Positions 44,437 through 51,598 of a stretch of 64,000 nt of DNA are shown in pieces. Within the stretch, counting starts at the first letter, position 1. Each line of letters opens with the position of its first letter. A program made the position numbers and the translations under genes. Under the pieces are notes generated by a model that made no database searches, was not told the origin of the DNA, and worked only from the letters and a program-made list of their open reading frames with translations. Location of the stretch: positions 124,001 to 188,000 of the forward strand of contig NZ_BNAR01000006.1 of assembly GCF_014653695.1 (NCBI RefSeq), written 5' to 3'. The DNA comes from Lentzea cavernae. GTDB lineage: Bacteria; Actinomycetota; Actinomycetes; Mycobacteriales; Pseudonocardiaceae.

Positions 44437-44611
44437 ACCATGCTCGGTCTCCCAACCACCTTGCGCGTGGCAACAGTTGCGTCCGAAACGGTAGCCAGAA
44501 CAGCAGGCGCCAGGATGGGCTTAGCGAGAAACAGCGAGACGCTTTAACACAAAACTCCAGTTCAGCGCGTCACGCCTGAGCGCTAGTTGGGGTACTGGGA
44601 CGTGGCCGGTG

Positions 44612-44657
44612 CCGTTCACACCGAAGAGGTCACTGGTTCGATCCCAGTATCGCCCAT
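44612..44657 (+). repeat. Right attachment site: tRNA-Val(CAC) 3' half
   Basis: Identical over 46 bp to 20795-20840. Flanks differ on both sides (GGTG before, AGTG after). Like the left copy, it lacks the 5' half of the tRNA, so no complete tRNA-Val is rebuilt here. Confidence 0.88.
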
Positions 44658-44674
44658 AGTGTGTTTACCTTGGT

Positions 44675-44713
44675 CAGACGGCCTGCCGATGGATTCCATC
44701 GGCAGGCCGTCTG
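44675..44713. terminator. Strong perfect hairpins after the right att site
   Basis: A 19-bp inverted repeat (44675-44693 with 44695-44713) is followed by a second, GGCAGGGCAG-AA-CTGCCCTGCC at about 44718-44739. This mirrors the hairpin after the left att site and probably was the original terminator of the tRNA-Val gene or of an element. Confidence 0.7.
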
Positions 44714-44814
44714 CGTTGGCAGGGCAGAACTGCCCTGCCAACCTCAGGTCTGCGGACTACGAATCCGCAAGCCAGCGACCTGTCACCCATCCAGCCCGTG
44801 ATCTATTCGCCACT

Positions 44815-44905
44815 ACCGAAGAGGTCACTAGGTTAGATCGAAGGTCTCTCGGTGCCCATCGCTCTCTACTCTCGGAGCCTCGGTAGTAAAAGTGGTAGCA
44901 GAACC
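44815..44905 (+). repeat. Third, decayed att-like site with arm-type repeats
   Basis: ACCGAAGAGGTCACT (44815-44829) equals 15 bp of the tRNA-Val core. After a diverged stretch it ends in GCCCAT (44854-44859). Then CGGTAGTAAAAGTGGTAGCAG (44881 on) resembles the repeat left of the element at 20661. This may be the edge of a lost element. Confidence 0.45.
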
Positions 44906-44918
44906 GCCTCGCTGCACG

Positions 44919-45294
44919 TCACATCAGCCCTGTCGACGCGGGCATCCGAAGCAGACCAATCACTGCCTTGGCAGCATCGGCTTCAAAGCCGTGAACGTGT
45001 ACCGAGCAGGCCAACACGACCTGAGTCGAACGCGTTCCTGAGGCCTGCACTGGGCTACTTGCCGTCACGATCACGGATGAGAAATCTGACCTGTGCGAGA
45101 CTGCCGACATTCTCGAGAGGTCCATCAGGAGATTCCGGGTGGCGATGGACCAGTGCGCAGCCGAGGACCGAATCTGAGTCCAGCTGGTCGGTGGCAGGAC
45201 ACGGAACCATGCACGTCCGAAGTAGCCGATCCACACCTGTCCGGTGTCGAAGGCGTGGCACCAGCCGGTGAGCGAGCTGTCCTGCCAGCGCCAC
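44919..45294 (-). pseudogene. Remnant of a DDE transposase (rve core)
   Basis: In two frames of the minus strand lie pieces typical of actinobacterial transposases: ATRNLLMDLS in one frame, then AQVRFLIRDRDGK in the next, which contains the second catalytic Asp region of an integrase-core transposase. Stops and frame changes on both sides show that it is dead. No inverted repeats could be placed. It marks old IS activity at the edge of the att region. Confidence 0.5.
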
Positions 45295-45476
45295 GGCCCC
45301 CCGTCGGCCGGATGATGTGCCCAGTTGCGGCGTTCGTCGCTGGGCAGCGACAAGCCAGCGTTGGCTGTCGCCGGGAGGAACCGTTGGCAGCTCAAGCGCT
45401 TGTATGCGTCACGCCAGGTCGATTGCCACGGCAGAGGAGACGATGGCCGTGATCTCGGCCGGGGTCCTCGCGGCGC

Positions 45477-46109
45477 CTACTGCGTCTGGACTACGTCGTA
45501 GAACGACTTCGCGAGTTCACGTAGCGGCTCCCTGCACTCCAGCGACCTCGGCGCCGTCTTATCGGCGGGCTTGTACTCGAGAAGCAGCACGGCGTTCTGA
45601 TCGAGGATCATCAGGGTGCAGCTGCCGTTGTCCTTCGGTGTCAGCCACTTCGCCTTCTCGCCGACCCGCACGTCCTCGGCAGTGCCGTCGTCGGCCGGGT
45701 CGGAGCCCGGCTTGGAGAGCGCGTCGTAGGCTTCACGCGCCTTGAGCGCGCCCCGGCCGGCACCGGCCGGATACGAGATGTCCCCAACGTCGTCTCGCCA
45801 CGCCGACACTTGCAGGTTCACCCGCGGCCAGTCCGGAATGCGCTGGAACTCGCAGCCAGTGAGCATGTCGGACGCTGAAGGCTTCTCGTTGCCTGACCGG
45901 AACGGCGGCAGGCCCGTCACTTTGTCGGCCACCTGCTGGCAGGTCGGAAGTGCTTTGTACTTGGCTTGCATGAGCGTGGACGTTGTGGTGGACGTCGGCG
46001 GCGCGATCGACATGCTTTCCGGCCTGCCGGTCACCGTTCCGCCACCGGTGCACGCCGTCACACTCAACGCGAACACAACCGCACCCACGATCCCGGCGGA
46101 TCGGTTCAC
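45477..46109 (-). CDS. DUF3558-family lipoprotein
   Basis: The protein has 210 residues from GTG 46109, which overlaps the upstream gene's TGA (GTGA). The signal peptide ends in a lipobox LSVTAC (Cys20). A Thr/Ser-rich linker precedes the DUF3558 domain with three Cys (LPTCQQV, LTGCEFQ, NGSCTLM) and a final LECREPL. Such lipoproteins sit on the outer membrane face; many are found beside ESX substrates in Pseudonocardiales. Here it follows YbaB-like and WXG100-like genes in the same direction, so the three form a small secretion-linked unit of unknown role. Confidence 0.82.
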   Translation of the reverse strand: MNRSAGIVGAVVFALSVTACTGGGTVTGRPESMSIAPPTSTTTSTLMQAKYKALPTCQQVADKVTGLPPFRSGNEKPSASDMLTGCEFQRIPDWPRVNLQVSAWRDDVGDISYPAGAGRGALKAREAYDALSKPGSDPADDGTAEDVRVGEKAKWLTPKDNGSCTLMILDQNAVLLLEYKPADKTAPRSLECREPLRELAKSFYDVVQTQ

Positions 46110-46442
46110 TGCGCCCCCAACCCCTTCCACAAGTCTTCCTCCGGATCCTCCTGGGCACGCGGACGACGCCGGGACGGGTTCACCGGGGCCGTACCTCGAT
46201 CCGAGGTGAGCTCGGCATCGCCGAACACTTCCCACAGGTCCTGCTGCAGCTGTCCGACGCCGGCCTGCGAGATCGCGGCGGTGTTCGCCGTTAGGCCGAC
46301 CAGGGCGTTGTTGCGGATCTGCAGTGTCACGAGGCCATACGGGCTGCGTAGTGCCGTCACCTCGTGTGACACTTTGTCCGCGTTCTCGCGGGCTTCGCGC
46401 AGCTGCCGGCCGATGGCGGCCTGCTCCTGCTGGACTGCTCAT
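46106..46442 (-). pseudogene. YbaB/EbfC-like protein gene with damaged start
   Basis: The frame SPYGLVTLQIRNNALVGLTA resembles the YbaB/EbfC nucleoid-associated fold used by many actinobacterial ESX-neighbour proteins. Protein sense continues upstream (VQQEQAAIGRQLREARENAD) to a stop with no start codon. The ATG at 46442, just after GGGGG, is one base out of frame. Deleting one A after it would give a complete ORF. An internal GTG at 46372 could start a shorter 88-residue version. It is either a frameshift mutation or a sequence error. Confidence 0.5.
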
Positions 46443-46461
46443 AGCCCCCGGTTCCCCGAAC

Positions 46462-46807
46462 CTAGTAGACCTGATCCAGGTCAAGCTCGACGATCTCTTC
46501 GTTCCGCTCATATGTATCGGCTATCTTGATCAGGGTTTCAACGATCCCTGAACTCGGTTTCCGCCTCAGAAGCGAGCTTCTCGATGTAGGAGCGCATGTC
46601 CTCGTACGAACGCTGCAGCTCTTCCGGAGGGGTCGGGAGATTCAGCGGAAAAACGGCAAACGTGATCGCGTCGGCGGCGAAGAACGCCAGCGGAGACAGA
46701 GTGAGTCCGGACAGCGCACCACGTACTGTGCTCATTTCGGAGGCGAACTCGTCCCACTTGGCGGCCTCCTCACGCACCGCCGAGGTCACCACCTGATAAC
46801 CAGTCAT
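46462..46807 (-). pseudogene. WXG100-like ESX target gene, frameshifted near its end
   Basis: From ATG 46807 (with GGGGAGGG upstream) the frame reads 89 residues with AAKWDEFASEMSTVRGAL and a helical hairpin break, as in WXG100-like type VII secretion targets, and stops at 46538. One frame over, the sequence goes on as IVETLIKIADTYERNEEIVE to a stop at 46462, the usual last helix of this family. A single inserted base near 46545 explains it. As sequenced, the protein lacks its C-terminal helix, where ESX secretion signals usually lie. Confidence 0.55.
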
Positions 46808-47105
46808 CGGCCCTCCCCGTCCAGCCCGAACCGTGCGGCTTCCTCAGGCATCAGCAGCAGTCAAGCTAGCGCAGTACCGGCAACCAGACCGGAGTTATCG
46901 CAAGACCGCGCCCAAAGGCACCTGAGTCAGTGACAAACGTCCCGACCGGGCGACACGAGACGAGCCTTGCGAACAGTGGATCGGGTCCGCTGCACCGTTG
47001 GGTGACGTCTGAGTTGGCTTGCCCACGCTGAAGGACTGCTGCTCAGTGCATGATGGCCGACAGACAGTGAGCCGCTGTTCACCGATTACGTGACCGCGTT
47101 ACGGA
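46808..47105. other. Intergenic stretch upstream of the WXG100-like gene
   Basis: Nearly 300 bp without a supported gene. It should contain the promoter of the leftward lipoprotein unit; no clear elements are visible. Confidence 0.35.
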
Positions 47106-48235
47106 TCACTCGCTGTTGGACTCCAACAAACGCACGGCTCTGTCTCTTGCTTTGTCCACCGCCTGATGCCACCGTTCGTTGTCGGAGGCGAATCTGTGTG
47201 CCTGGTCGTCCGGCTGCTTCTTCGCCAGCTCGTCCAGGCGAGAGACAGCACTCGTGATCGCGGCCACGCATCCGGACGAGGTCGGCGAAGGTGAAGAGGC
47301 CATCTGACGCGCTGACGCCCCCTCGGCGTCCTGCGTCGCTGCAATACGGCGAATGTCCCTTCCCTACGAACGTACCGAGGCTCGCCGTGTAGAGCTGCAC
47401 TGAGGCGAGCACCGATAGGGGCAGGCCTAGTCCGGTACGACCACGTCGACCTTCGTCACCTGGATTCAGGAACGGCGTGATGCGCAGTTGGTGATCGGAG
47501 AGCAGACCGTGCCACACCGCTTCAGGCACCGCAAGCCGGTCGTGGGGTCTTTCAGAAAGCGCAGGTCCGATGCGAATCTGGCAAGGGCCAGCAGGCGCAG
47601 ATTCCGCTCGACTTGTCTCCGGTCACCGCGACTGATGCGCACGACGGCGCGTTCTCCCGCACGCATTCCTAGTGAGTCGTTCCACGTATCGGTGGCGCCT
47701 TCGGCCATGGTCTCCTCGGCCCACGGCTGGATCAAGCTTTCCGGCAGGTCAGCCGCGCTCGCAAGAATCACGCCATGCCACCCGTCGGCAGGCCGCGCAG
47801 ACACGATGTCCAAGTTCAGAACTTCAACGCCGTTCGCCACCGAGTAGACGAGGTGCAAGTCGCCGAAGGCAGTCGCACGTAGGGTGTCGGCCGCGGCGGA
47901 TCCGATCAGCTGGTATCGGTTCACGTGCACCGCTCGAACCTCGATCATGACCGTCTGGGACGACTCCGCGAGGTTCCTGCTCCTGTACCAAGCCACCGAC
48001 GAGTTCCCGGCGAATCGGGATCGCCGGTGACTGGACTGCTCGAGCCACGAGATCAGGTGCTGATGCTCTGCGGCGACGCGACTGGTTCGCGGAAGAGGTC
48101 GGTGTACGACCGCTGGCCGACGGGCACACCGGGCCTCGTCTCGGCGTGATCCGCGCTCAGGTGGCTGAACAGCCCGTGCACTGAGTCTGCACCAAGGTCA
48201 TGTGCGCCATGTGCCAAAGAGTGCTGCGTTTGCAT
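47106..48235 (-). pseudogene. Multiply frameshifted unknown gene
   Basis: Protein sense runs through at least four frame pieces. It starts at ATG 48235 (MQTQHSLAHGAHDLGAD) to YTDLFREP, shifts to SRVAAEHQHLISWLEQS and on through VAWYRSRNLAESSQ to FASDLRFLKDP. It shifts near 47530 to PEAVWHGLLSDHQLRITPFL and shifts again near 47300 to SRLDELAKKQPDDQ, ending at 47106. Joined, it would be about 370 residues, with a stretch of beta character in the middle and a helical end. I do not recognise the family. It is a decayed gene, or the sequence here is poor. Confidence 0.5.
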
Positions 48236-48298
48236 GGTTCCGACTTTCTTCTTACGCCGGCAAAGCCTGGCGTTGGCACGACATTGTTCAGACATCGC

Positions 48299-48331
48299 CA
48301 TGGGCGCGCACCGAAAAAGTGCGCGCCCATG
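48299..48331. terminator. Terminator hairpin after csbD
   Basis: CATGGGCGCGCAC (48299-48311) pairs perfectly with 48319-48331 around CGAAAAA. It is 18 bp past the csbD stop. Confidence 0.7.
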
Positions 48332-48348
48332 CGAAGTGATGAGTGAGG

Positions 48349-48525
48349 TCAGTCCTTCTTGAAGATGTCCTTGACCTTCTCGACGGATTCCTTCAGGTGC
48401 CCCTTGGCCTGGTCGCCCTGGCCCTCGGCCTCCAGGCCCTCGTCGTCGGTCGCGGCGCCGACGCCTTCCTTGACCTTGCCCTTGAGCTGGTCAGCCTTGG
48501 CGTCGATCTTGTCGTCGGTGCCCAT
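48349..48525 (-). CDS. CsbD-family stress protein
   Basis: The protein has 58 residues, an ATG start and GGGAGGA upstream. It shows the CsbD pattern of charged, Gly/Lys/Asp-rich helices: DKIDAKADQLKGKVKEGVG, then EGQGDQAKGHLKESVEKVKD. These small soluble proteins accumulate under general stress; the molecular role is unknown. It is monocistronic with its own terminator. Confidence 0.85.
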   Translation of the reverse strand: MGTDDKIDAKADQLKGKVKEGVGAATDDEGLEAEGQGDQAKGHLKESVEKVKDIFKKD

Positions 48526-48732
48526 GGGTCCTCCCTCAACGACTGTGTTCGCAGGTGTTACGAGCACCCGGATGCCCAGGGCGGGCGAACATCAATCCTC
48601 GAATACCTCACCGCCCGCATGAGGTCGCCGTTGTCGCGCAGACGTTCTGCATATGGAGCACCAACAGGAAGCACGGCACGAAGGTGGAACGACGCCGTCG
48701 CGGGGCCGTTCGCGGCGTTCTGCCGCTCGTTG

Positions 48733-49113
48733 TCAGGCTGAACCGGCGTGCACGAAGACCTCGTCGGCGCCCAGTCTGGTGAACAGGCCTTGACTGCCGC
48801 GGTCGCGAGCCGCGGCGACGATCGTCGCGGTCTTGTTGAGTTGGCGCACGGCCATGGTGATCAGCAGCCCGTCCAAGTCGATGGGAACGGCGATGATGAC
48901 CCGTGTCGCGGAGGGTACGTCTGCCCGCCGCAGCGCGTCGAGGTCTCTGCCGTTGCCTCGTGCGACCCTGGCGCCGTTGGCCATCGCGCCGATCAGGGCG
49001 AGCGGGTCGGGGTCTAGCACTAGAACGTCCGGGTTGTCGGGGGTCAGCGGAAGGTGTCGCAGCACGTCCATGGCGGCGTCCCCGTATCCCACCACCACGG
49101 TGCTACCGGTCAT
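48733..49113 (-). CDS. TrkA-N (Rossmann) domain protein
   Basis: The protein has 126 residues. It starts VVVGYGDAAMDVLRHL, a nucleotide-binding GxGxxG-like turn, with an acidic residue at the end of the second strand (VLVLDPDP) that prefers NAD. It then shows RGNGRDLDALRRADV and the last strands of a TrkA-N/RCK domain. These domains gate potassium channels or transporters, but no channel gene is adjacent, so it may be an orphan regulatory subunit. The ATG overlaps the DUF3099 stop (ATGA), so the two are co-translated. Confidence 0.75.
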   Translation of the reverse strand: MTGSTVVVGYGDAAMDVLRHLPLTPDNPDVLVLDPDPLALIGAMANGARVARGNGRDLDALRRADVPSATRVIIAVPIDLDGLLITMAVRQLNKTATIVAAARDRGSQGLFTRLGADEVFVHAGSA

Positions 49114-49427
49114 CGCGGCTCCTGGTCTTCGTCGCTTGGTGTGAGCGCCTGTTGTGACCGTTGAAGTCGCTGTGGTGCTTCCGCCTTGCGCGGTGGCCGG
49201 TCGTTGGCGATGAGGACGGCCATCCAGGGCAGGGGGACCGACAGCAGGATCAGGGCGAGCGCGAGCCACCAGATCTTCGCGAAGAGCACGGCAAGCACGA
49301 TGCACGGGATGCGCAGGCTCATCATCAGGGCGTAGCGGCGCCGTCGTGCGGCTAGCTGTTCCTCGTAGGACGGGGCTGCCGAGGTGATCAGTACGGGGCT
49401 TTCGCGTCGATGCGAGTTCACAGCCAC
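49110..49427 (-). CDS. DUF3099 membrane protein
   Basis: The protein has 105 residues from GTG 49427, right after GGAG. The family signature SPVLITSAAPSYEEQLAARR leads into two membrane helices (about 35-52 and 55-74) and a charged tail. DUF3099 is an actinobacterial family of unknown function. Its stop overlaps the start of the TrkA-N gene. Confidence 0.82.
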   Translation of the reverse strand: MAVNSHRRESPVLITSAAPSYEEQLAARRRRYALMMSLRIPCIVLAVLFAKIWWLALALILLSVPLPWMAVLIANDRPPRKAEAPQRLQRSQQALTPSDEDQEPR

Positions 49428-49581
49428 ACCTCCGTTGTCCTCTTTGATTCGTGTCGGAGGCTCGTCAGGTTCGTGTCTGCTGTGTCACGTCGAAATTTTC
49501 GCTACAGGTGCATCCAGGGAGCCGGTGCTGGTCGTACCCCTTTCACGACCTGTTCCACACGACGGATGAGGAGTGCTTTCC

Positions 49582-50124
49582 ATGCGCAACCGCATGATCG
49601 CCGCAGCAGTCGCCTTGGGCATGGCTCTCGCCGGTGGTGCGGCGGTGGCTGCACCCGCCACCGCCGCGCCGGTCTCCGCAGCGGCCTCCAACGGCAAGGC
49701 GTGGGGCAACTTCTTCAAGGGCCGCACCGATCTGACGCTGGACCCTGCCGCCGCGGCGGCGCTGACCTCGTTGGGGGTCAAGGTGAAGCCCGTGTTCGCC
49801 GGCAGGACGGGATCGGCGATCAGCTTCGCGATTGTCGGTGACCCGTCCGACGGCACGATCGAGCACATCGGCGGACTCGTGCTGCAGGCCGGGCACACGC
49901 GCCTGTACTTGACCAACTACACGATCGACCTCAACCGGGGTGTGCTGTCCGGTCTGGTGAACTTCGGGAAGCGCGCCGATCTGTTCACCATCGGTGCCGC
50001 GACGCCTCAGGGGGTCACGCTCGCTCTGACGCCCGGTGCCGCGTCGGTGCTGAACAGCACGTTCGGTGTCACCGCGTTCACCCCGGGACTGGTCATCGGC
50101 TACGGCAACCCGGTACTGCGCTGA
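49582..50124 (+). CDS. Secreted protein of unknown function
   Basis: The protein has 180 residues from ATG 49582, with GAGGAG upstream. The N-terminus has a signal peptide (basic start, AAAVALGMALAGGAAVAA core, cut likely after ATA-A). The mature part has alternating beta strands and two related halves: LTLDPAAAAALTSLGVKVKP and LALTPGAASVLNSTFGVTAF, suggesting an internal duplication. No Cys or catalytic motif is seen. It is exported, probably a cell-wall or extracellular factor, and followed by a strong terminator. Confidence 0.75.
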   Translation: MRNRMIAAAVALGMALAGGAAVAAPATAAPVSAAASNGKAWGNFFKGRTDLTLDPAAAAALTSLGVKVKPVFAGRTGSAISFAIVGDPSDGTIEHIGGLVLQAGHTRLYLTNYTIDLNRGVLSGLVNFGKRADLFTIGAATPQGVTLALTPGAASVLNSTFGVTAFTPGLVIGYGNPVLR

Positions 50125-50138
50125 GGCTTCCCCTGTCA

Positions 50139-50168
50139 GGGCGCGCCCACAGCGGTGTGGGCGCGCCC
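50139..50168. terminator. Terminator hairpin
   Basis: GGGCGCGCCCACA (50139-50151) pairs with 50156-50168 across a GCGG loop, 15 bp after the secreted-protein gene. Confidence 0.75.
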
Positions 50169-50218
50169 GTTGAGCGAACCTCGTCCGCGAGCCCTAGATT
50201 CGGTCAGGTGGTGCGATC

Positions 50219-50800
50219 TTGCCCGCGGGGGTCACCGTGTTGACCGGCGCCAGCAACACCGTCGACGAGACGACCAAGTCCTTCGTCGCAGGTGAACAGG
50301 GCGCGCTTCGAGCCGTCTACGAGCGCTACGCCCCGGCAGTGCTGAGAGTGGCCTCGGCGAGCCTGCCGTCACGGGCGGACGCCGAGGACGTGGTGCAGAC
50401 GACGTTCGTGACGGCGTGGCGCAGCAGGGAGAGCTTCGACCCCGCCAAGGGCAGCCTGCTCGTCTGGCTGCTCACCATCGCTCGTCGTCGGTCGATCGAC
50501 GTGCTGCGGTCGCGTACTCGCGACGAGAACGTCGTCAAGGCACTGCACCACGCCGACGGGGGCGCTGCCGACGAGCCCGCGCGGCCCGATCAGGTCGTCG
50601 ACCGGATGGTCGTGCTGGAGGCGATCGGCGAGCTACCGCCCCAGCAACGACAGGTGCTGCTCCTGGCCTTCTACGATGACCTCACGCACGAGCAGATCGC
50701 CACGAACACCGGCCTGCCGCTGGGCACGGTGAAGAGTCACCTGCGCCGCGGGATGGCCAGGCTCAGGCAACGTTGGGAGGTGGACGGTGGCACACGCTGA
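50219..50800 (+). CDS. ECF sigma factor (RNA polymerase sigma-70 family)
   Basis: The protein has 193 residues. Region 2 is near 25-95 (LRAVYERYAPAVLRVA, DAEDVVQTTFVTAW, WLLTIARRRSIDVLR). Region 4 is near 135-185 (LPPQQRQVLLLAFYDDLTHEQIA, GLPLGTVKSHLRRGMARLR). It directs polymerase to promoters when released from its anti-sigma, whose gene follows with a 14-nt overlap. The start is TTG 50219, or GTG 50237 with GGGGG nearby; this cannot be settled. Confidence 0.88.
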   Translation: MPAGVTVLTGASNTVDETTKSFVAGEQGALRAVYERYAPAVLRVASASLPSRADAEDVVQTTFVTAWRSRESFDPAKGSLLVWLLTIARRRSIDVLRSRTRDENVVKALHHADGGAADEPARPDQVVDRMVVLEAIGELPPQQRQVLLLAFYDDLTHEQIATNTGLPLGTVKSHLRRGMARLRQRWEVDGGTR

Positions 50801-51473
50801 CCCCGAACTGCTCACGTTGCTGGCACTGGGCGAACCCGCGCCGGACGAGTCCACTGAGGACCACCTGCGCACCTGCACCGAATGTCGCTCCGAACTCGCC
50901 GCGCTCCGCGAGGTCACCGCCATCGGTCGTGAGACCCGCGCGGAACGCGACCTGCCCATGCCCTCCGAACGGGTCTGGGCCGGCATCGCGGCCGAGACCG
51001 GGCAGAGCGCCGAACCAGCACCTGTCATCGCGCTGGCCCGGCCGCGGCGCCGCTGGCGCGCGTTCCTCGCCGTGGCGGCCGCTGCCGCGATCGTCGGTGC
51101 GGCAGGCTCGATCGCGGTCGACAGGATCACCACTCCCGTGACCACCGAGCAGGTCCTGGCGAAGACCGATCTGGCTCGGCTCACGGCGGCACCCGGCTCC
51201 GCTCGTGGCACCGCCAGCGTCGTGCGCACCGCCGACCGCACCGTGCTGCGCATCTCCGTCGACGGCATGCCCGCACCAGACGGGCTGTACCAGGTGTGGC
51301 TCTTCGACGGCACGGCCACGATGATCCCGCTCGGCGTGCTCACGAACGGGCAGACCGACATGCCGATACCGGACGCCATCGATCTCAGGACCTATCCCGT
51401 GGTCGACGTGTCAGCACAACGACTGGGTCAGCAAGAGCACGGGACCAGCATGCTGCAAGGAAAACTGAGCTGA
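50787..51473 (+). CDS. Anti-sigma factor (RskA-like)
   Basis: The protein has 228 residues. The N-terminal zinc-type anti-sigma domain has a DHLRTCTEC motif (His, Cys, Cys). One membrane helix lies at about 88-108 (FLAVAAAAAIVGAAGSIAV). The outer C-terminal domain has GLYQVWLFDGTATMIPLGVL, typical of RskA. It holds the upstream sigma factor inactive at the membrane until proteolysis. The GTG start lies inside the end of the sigma gene, giving coupled translation. Confidence 0.88.
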   Translation: MAHADPELLTLLALGEPAPDESTEDHLRTCTECRSELAALREVTAIGRETRAERDLPMPSERVWAGIAAETGQSAEPAPVIALARPRRRWRAFLAVAAAAAIVGAAGSIAVDRITTPVTTEQVLAKTDLARLTAAPGSARGTASVVRTADRTVLRISVDGMPAPDGLYQVWLFDGTATMIPLGVLTNGQTDMPIPDAIDLRTYPVVDVSAQRLGQQEHGTSMLQGKLS

Positions 51474-51483
51474 ACCTCGCTGG

Positions 51484-51591
51484 TCACACAGCGACCGGCC
51501 TGCGCAGCCGGAACCACGTGGTGGCCGCCGTCACGAGCAGCAGCGCCGCGGTCGCGATGGCACCCGCGAGGATCGCGATCTGTTCGGCCAC
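51484..51591 (-). CDS. Possible 35-residue membrane peptide
   Basis: A GTG at 51591 follows GGAGGTGAGG. It encodes a short acidic start, one membrane helix (AILAGAIATAALLLVTAA) and a basic tail (WFRLRRPVAV). It begins 8 bp past the stop of the transglutaminase-like gene on the same strand, so it could be the last gene of that operon. Its small size makes this tentative. Confidence 0.35.
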   Translation of the reverse strand: MAEQIAILAGAIATAALLLVTAATTWFRLRRPVAV

Positions 51592-51598
51592 AGCACCC

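Larger units (their letters stand above)
20795..44657. mobile_element. Actinomycete integrative and conjugative element (AICE), ~23.8 kb
   Basis: It is bounded by a 46-bp direct repeat (20795-20840 and 44612-44657) identical to the 3' half of tRNA-Val(CAC). Next to the left repeat are int and xis. The backbone has prim-pol and DUF3987 replication genes, ssb, FtsK-type traB, Spd, WhiB and a divergent GntR regulator: the integration, replication, transfer and regulation modules of an AICE. Such elements excise, replicate as circles and transfer double-stranded DNA through a TraB pore. Cargo occupies about 35-44.5 kb. The right boundary may have been extended, because a decayed att-like site with a matching arm repeat lies at 41.9-42.0 kb. 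Confidence 0.85.
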
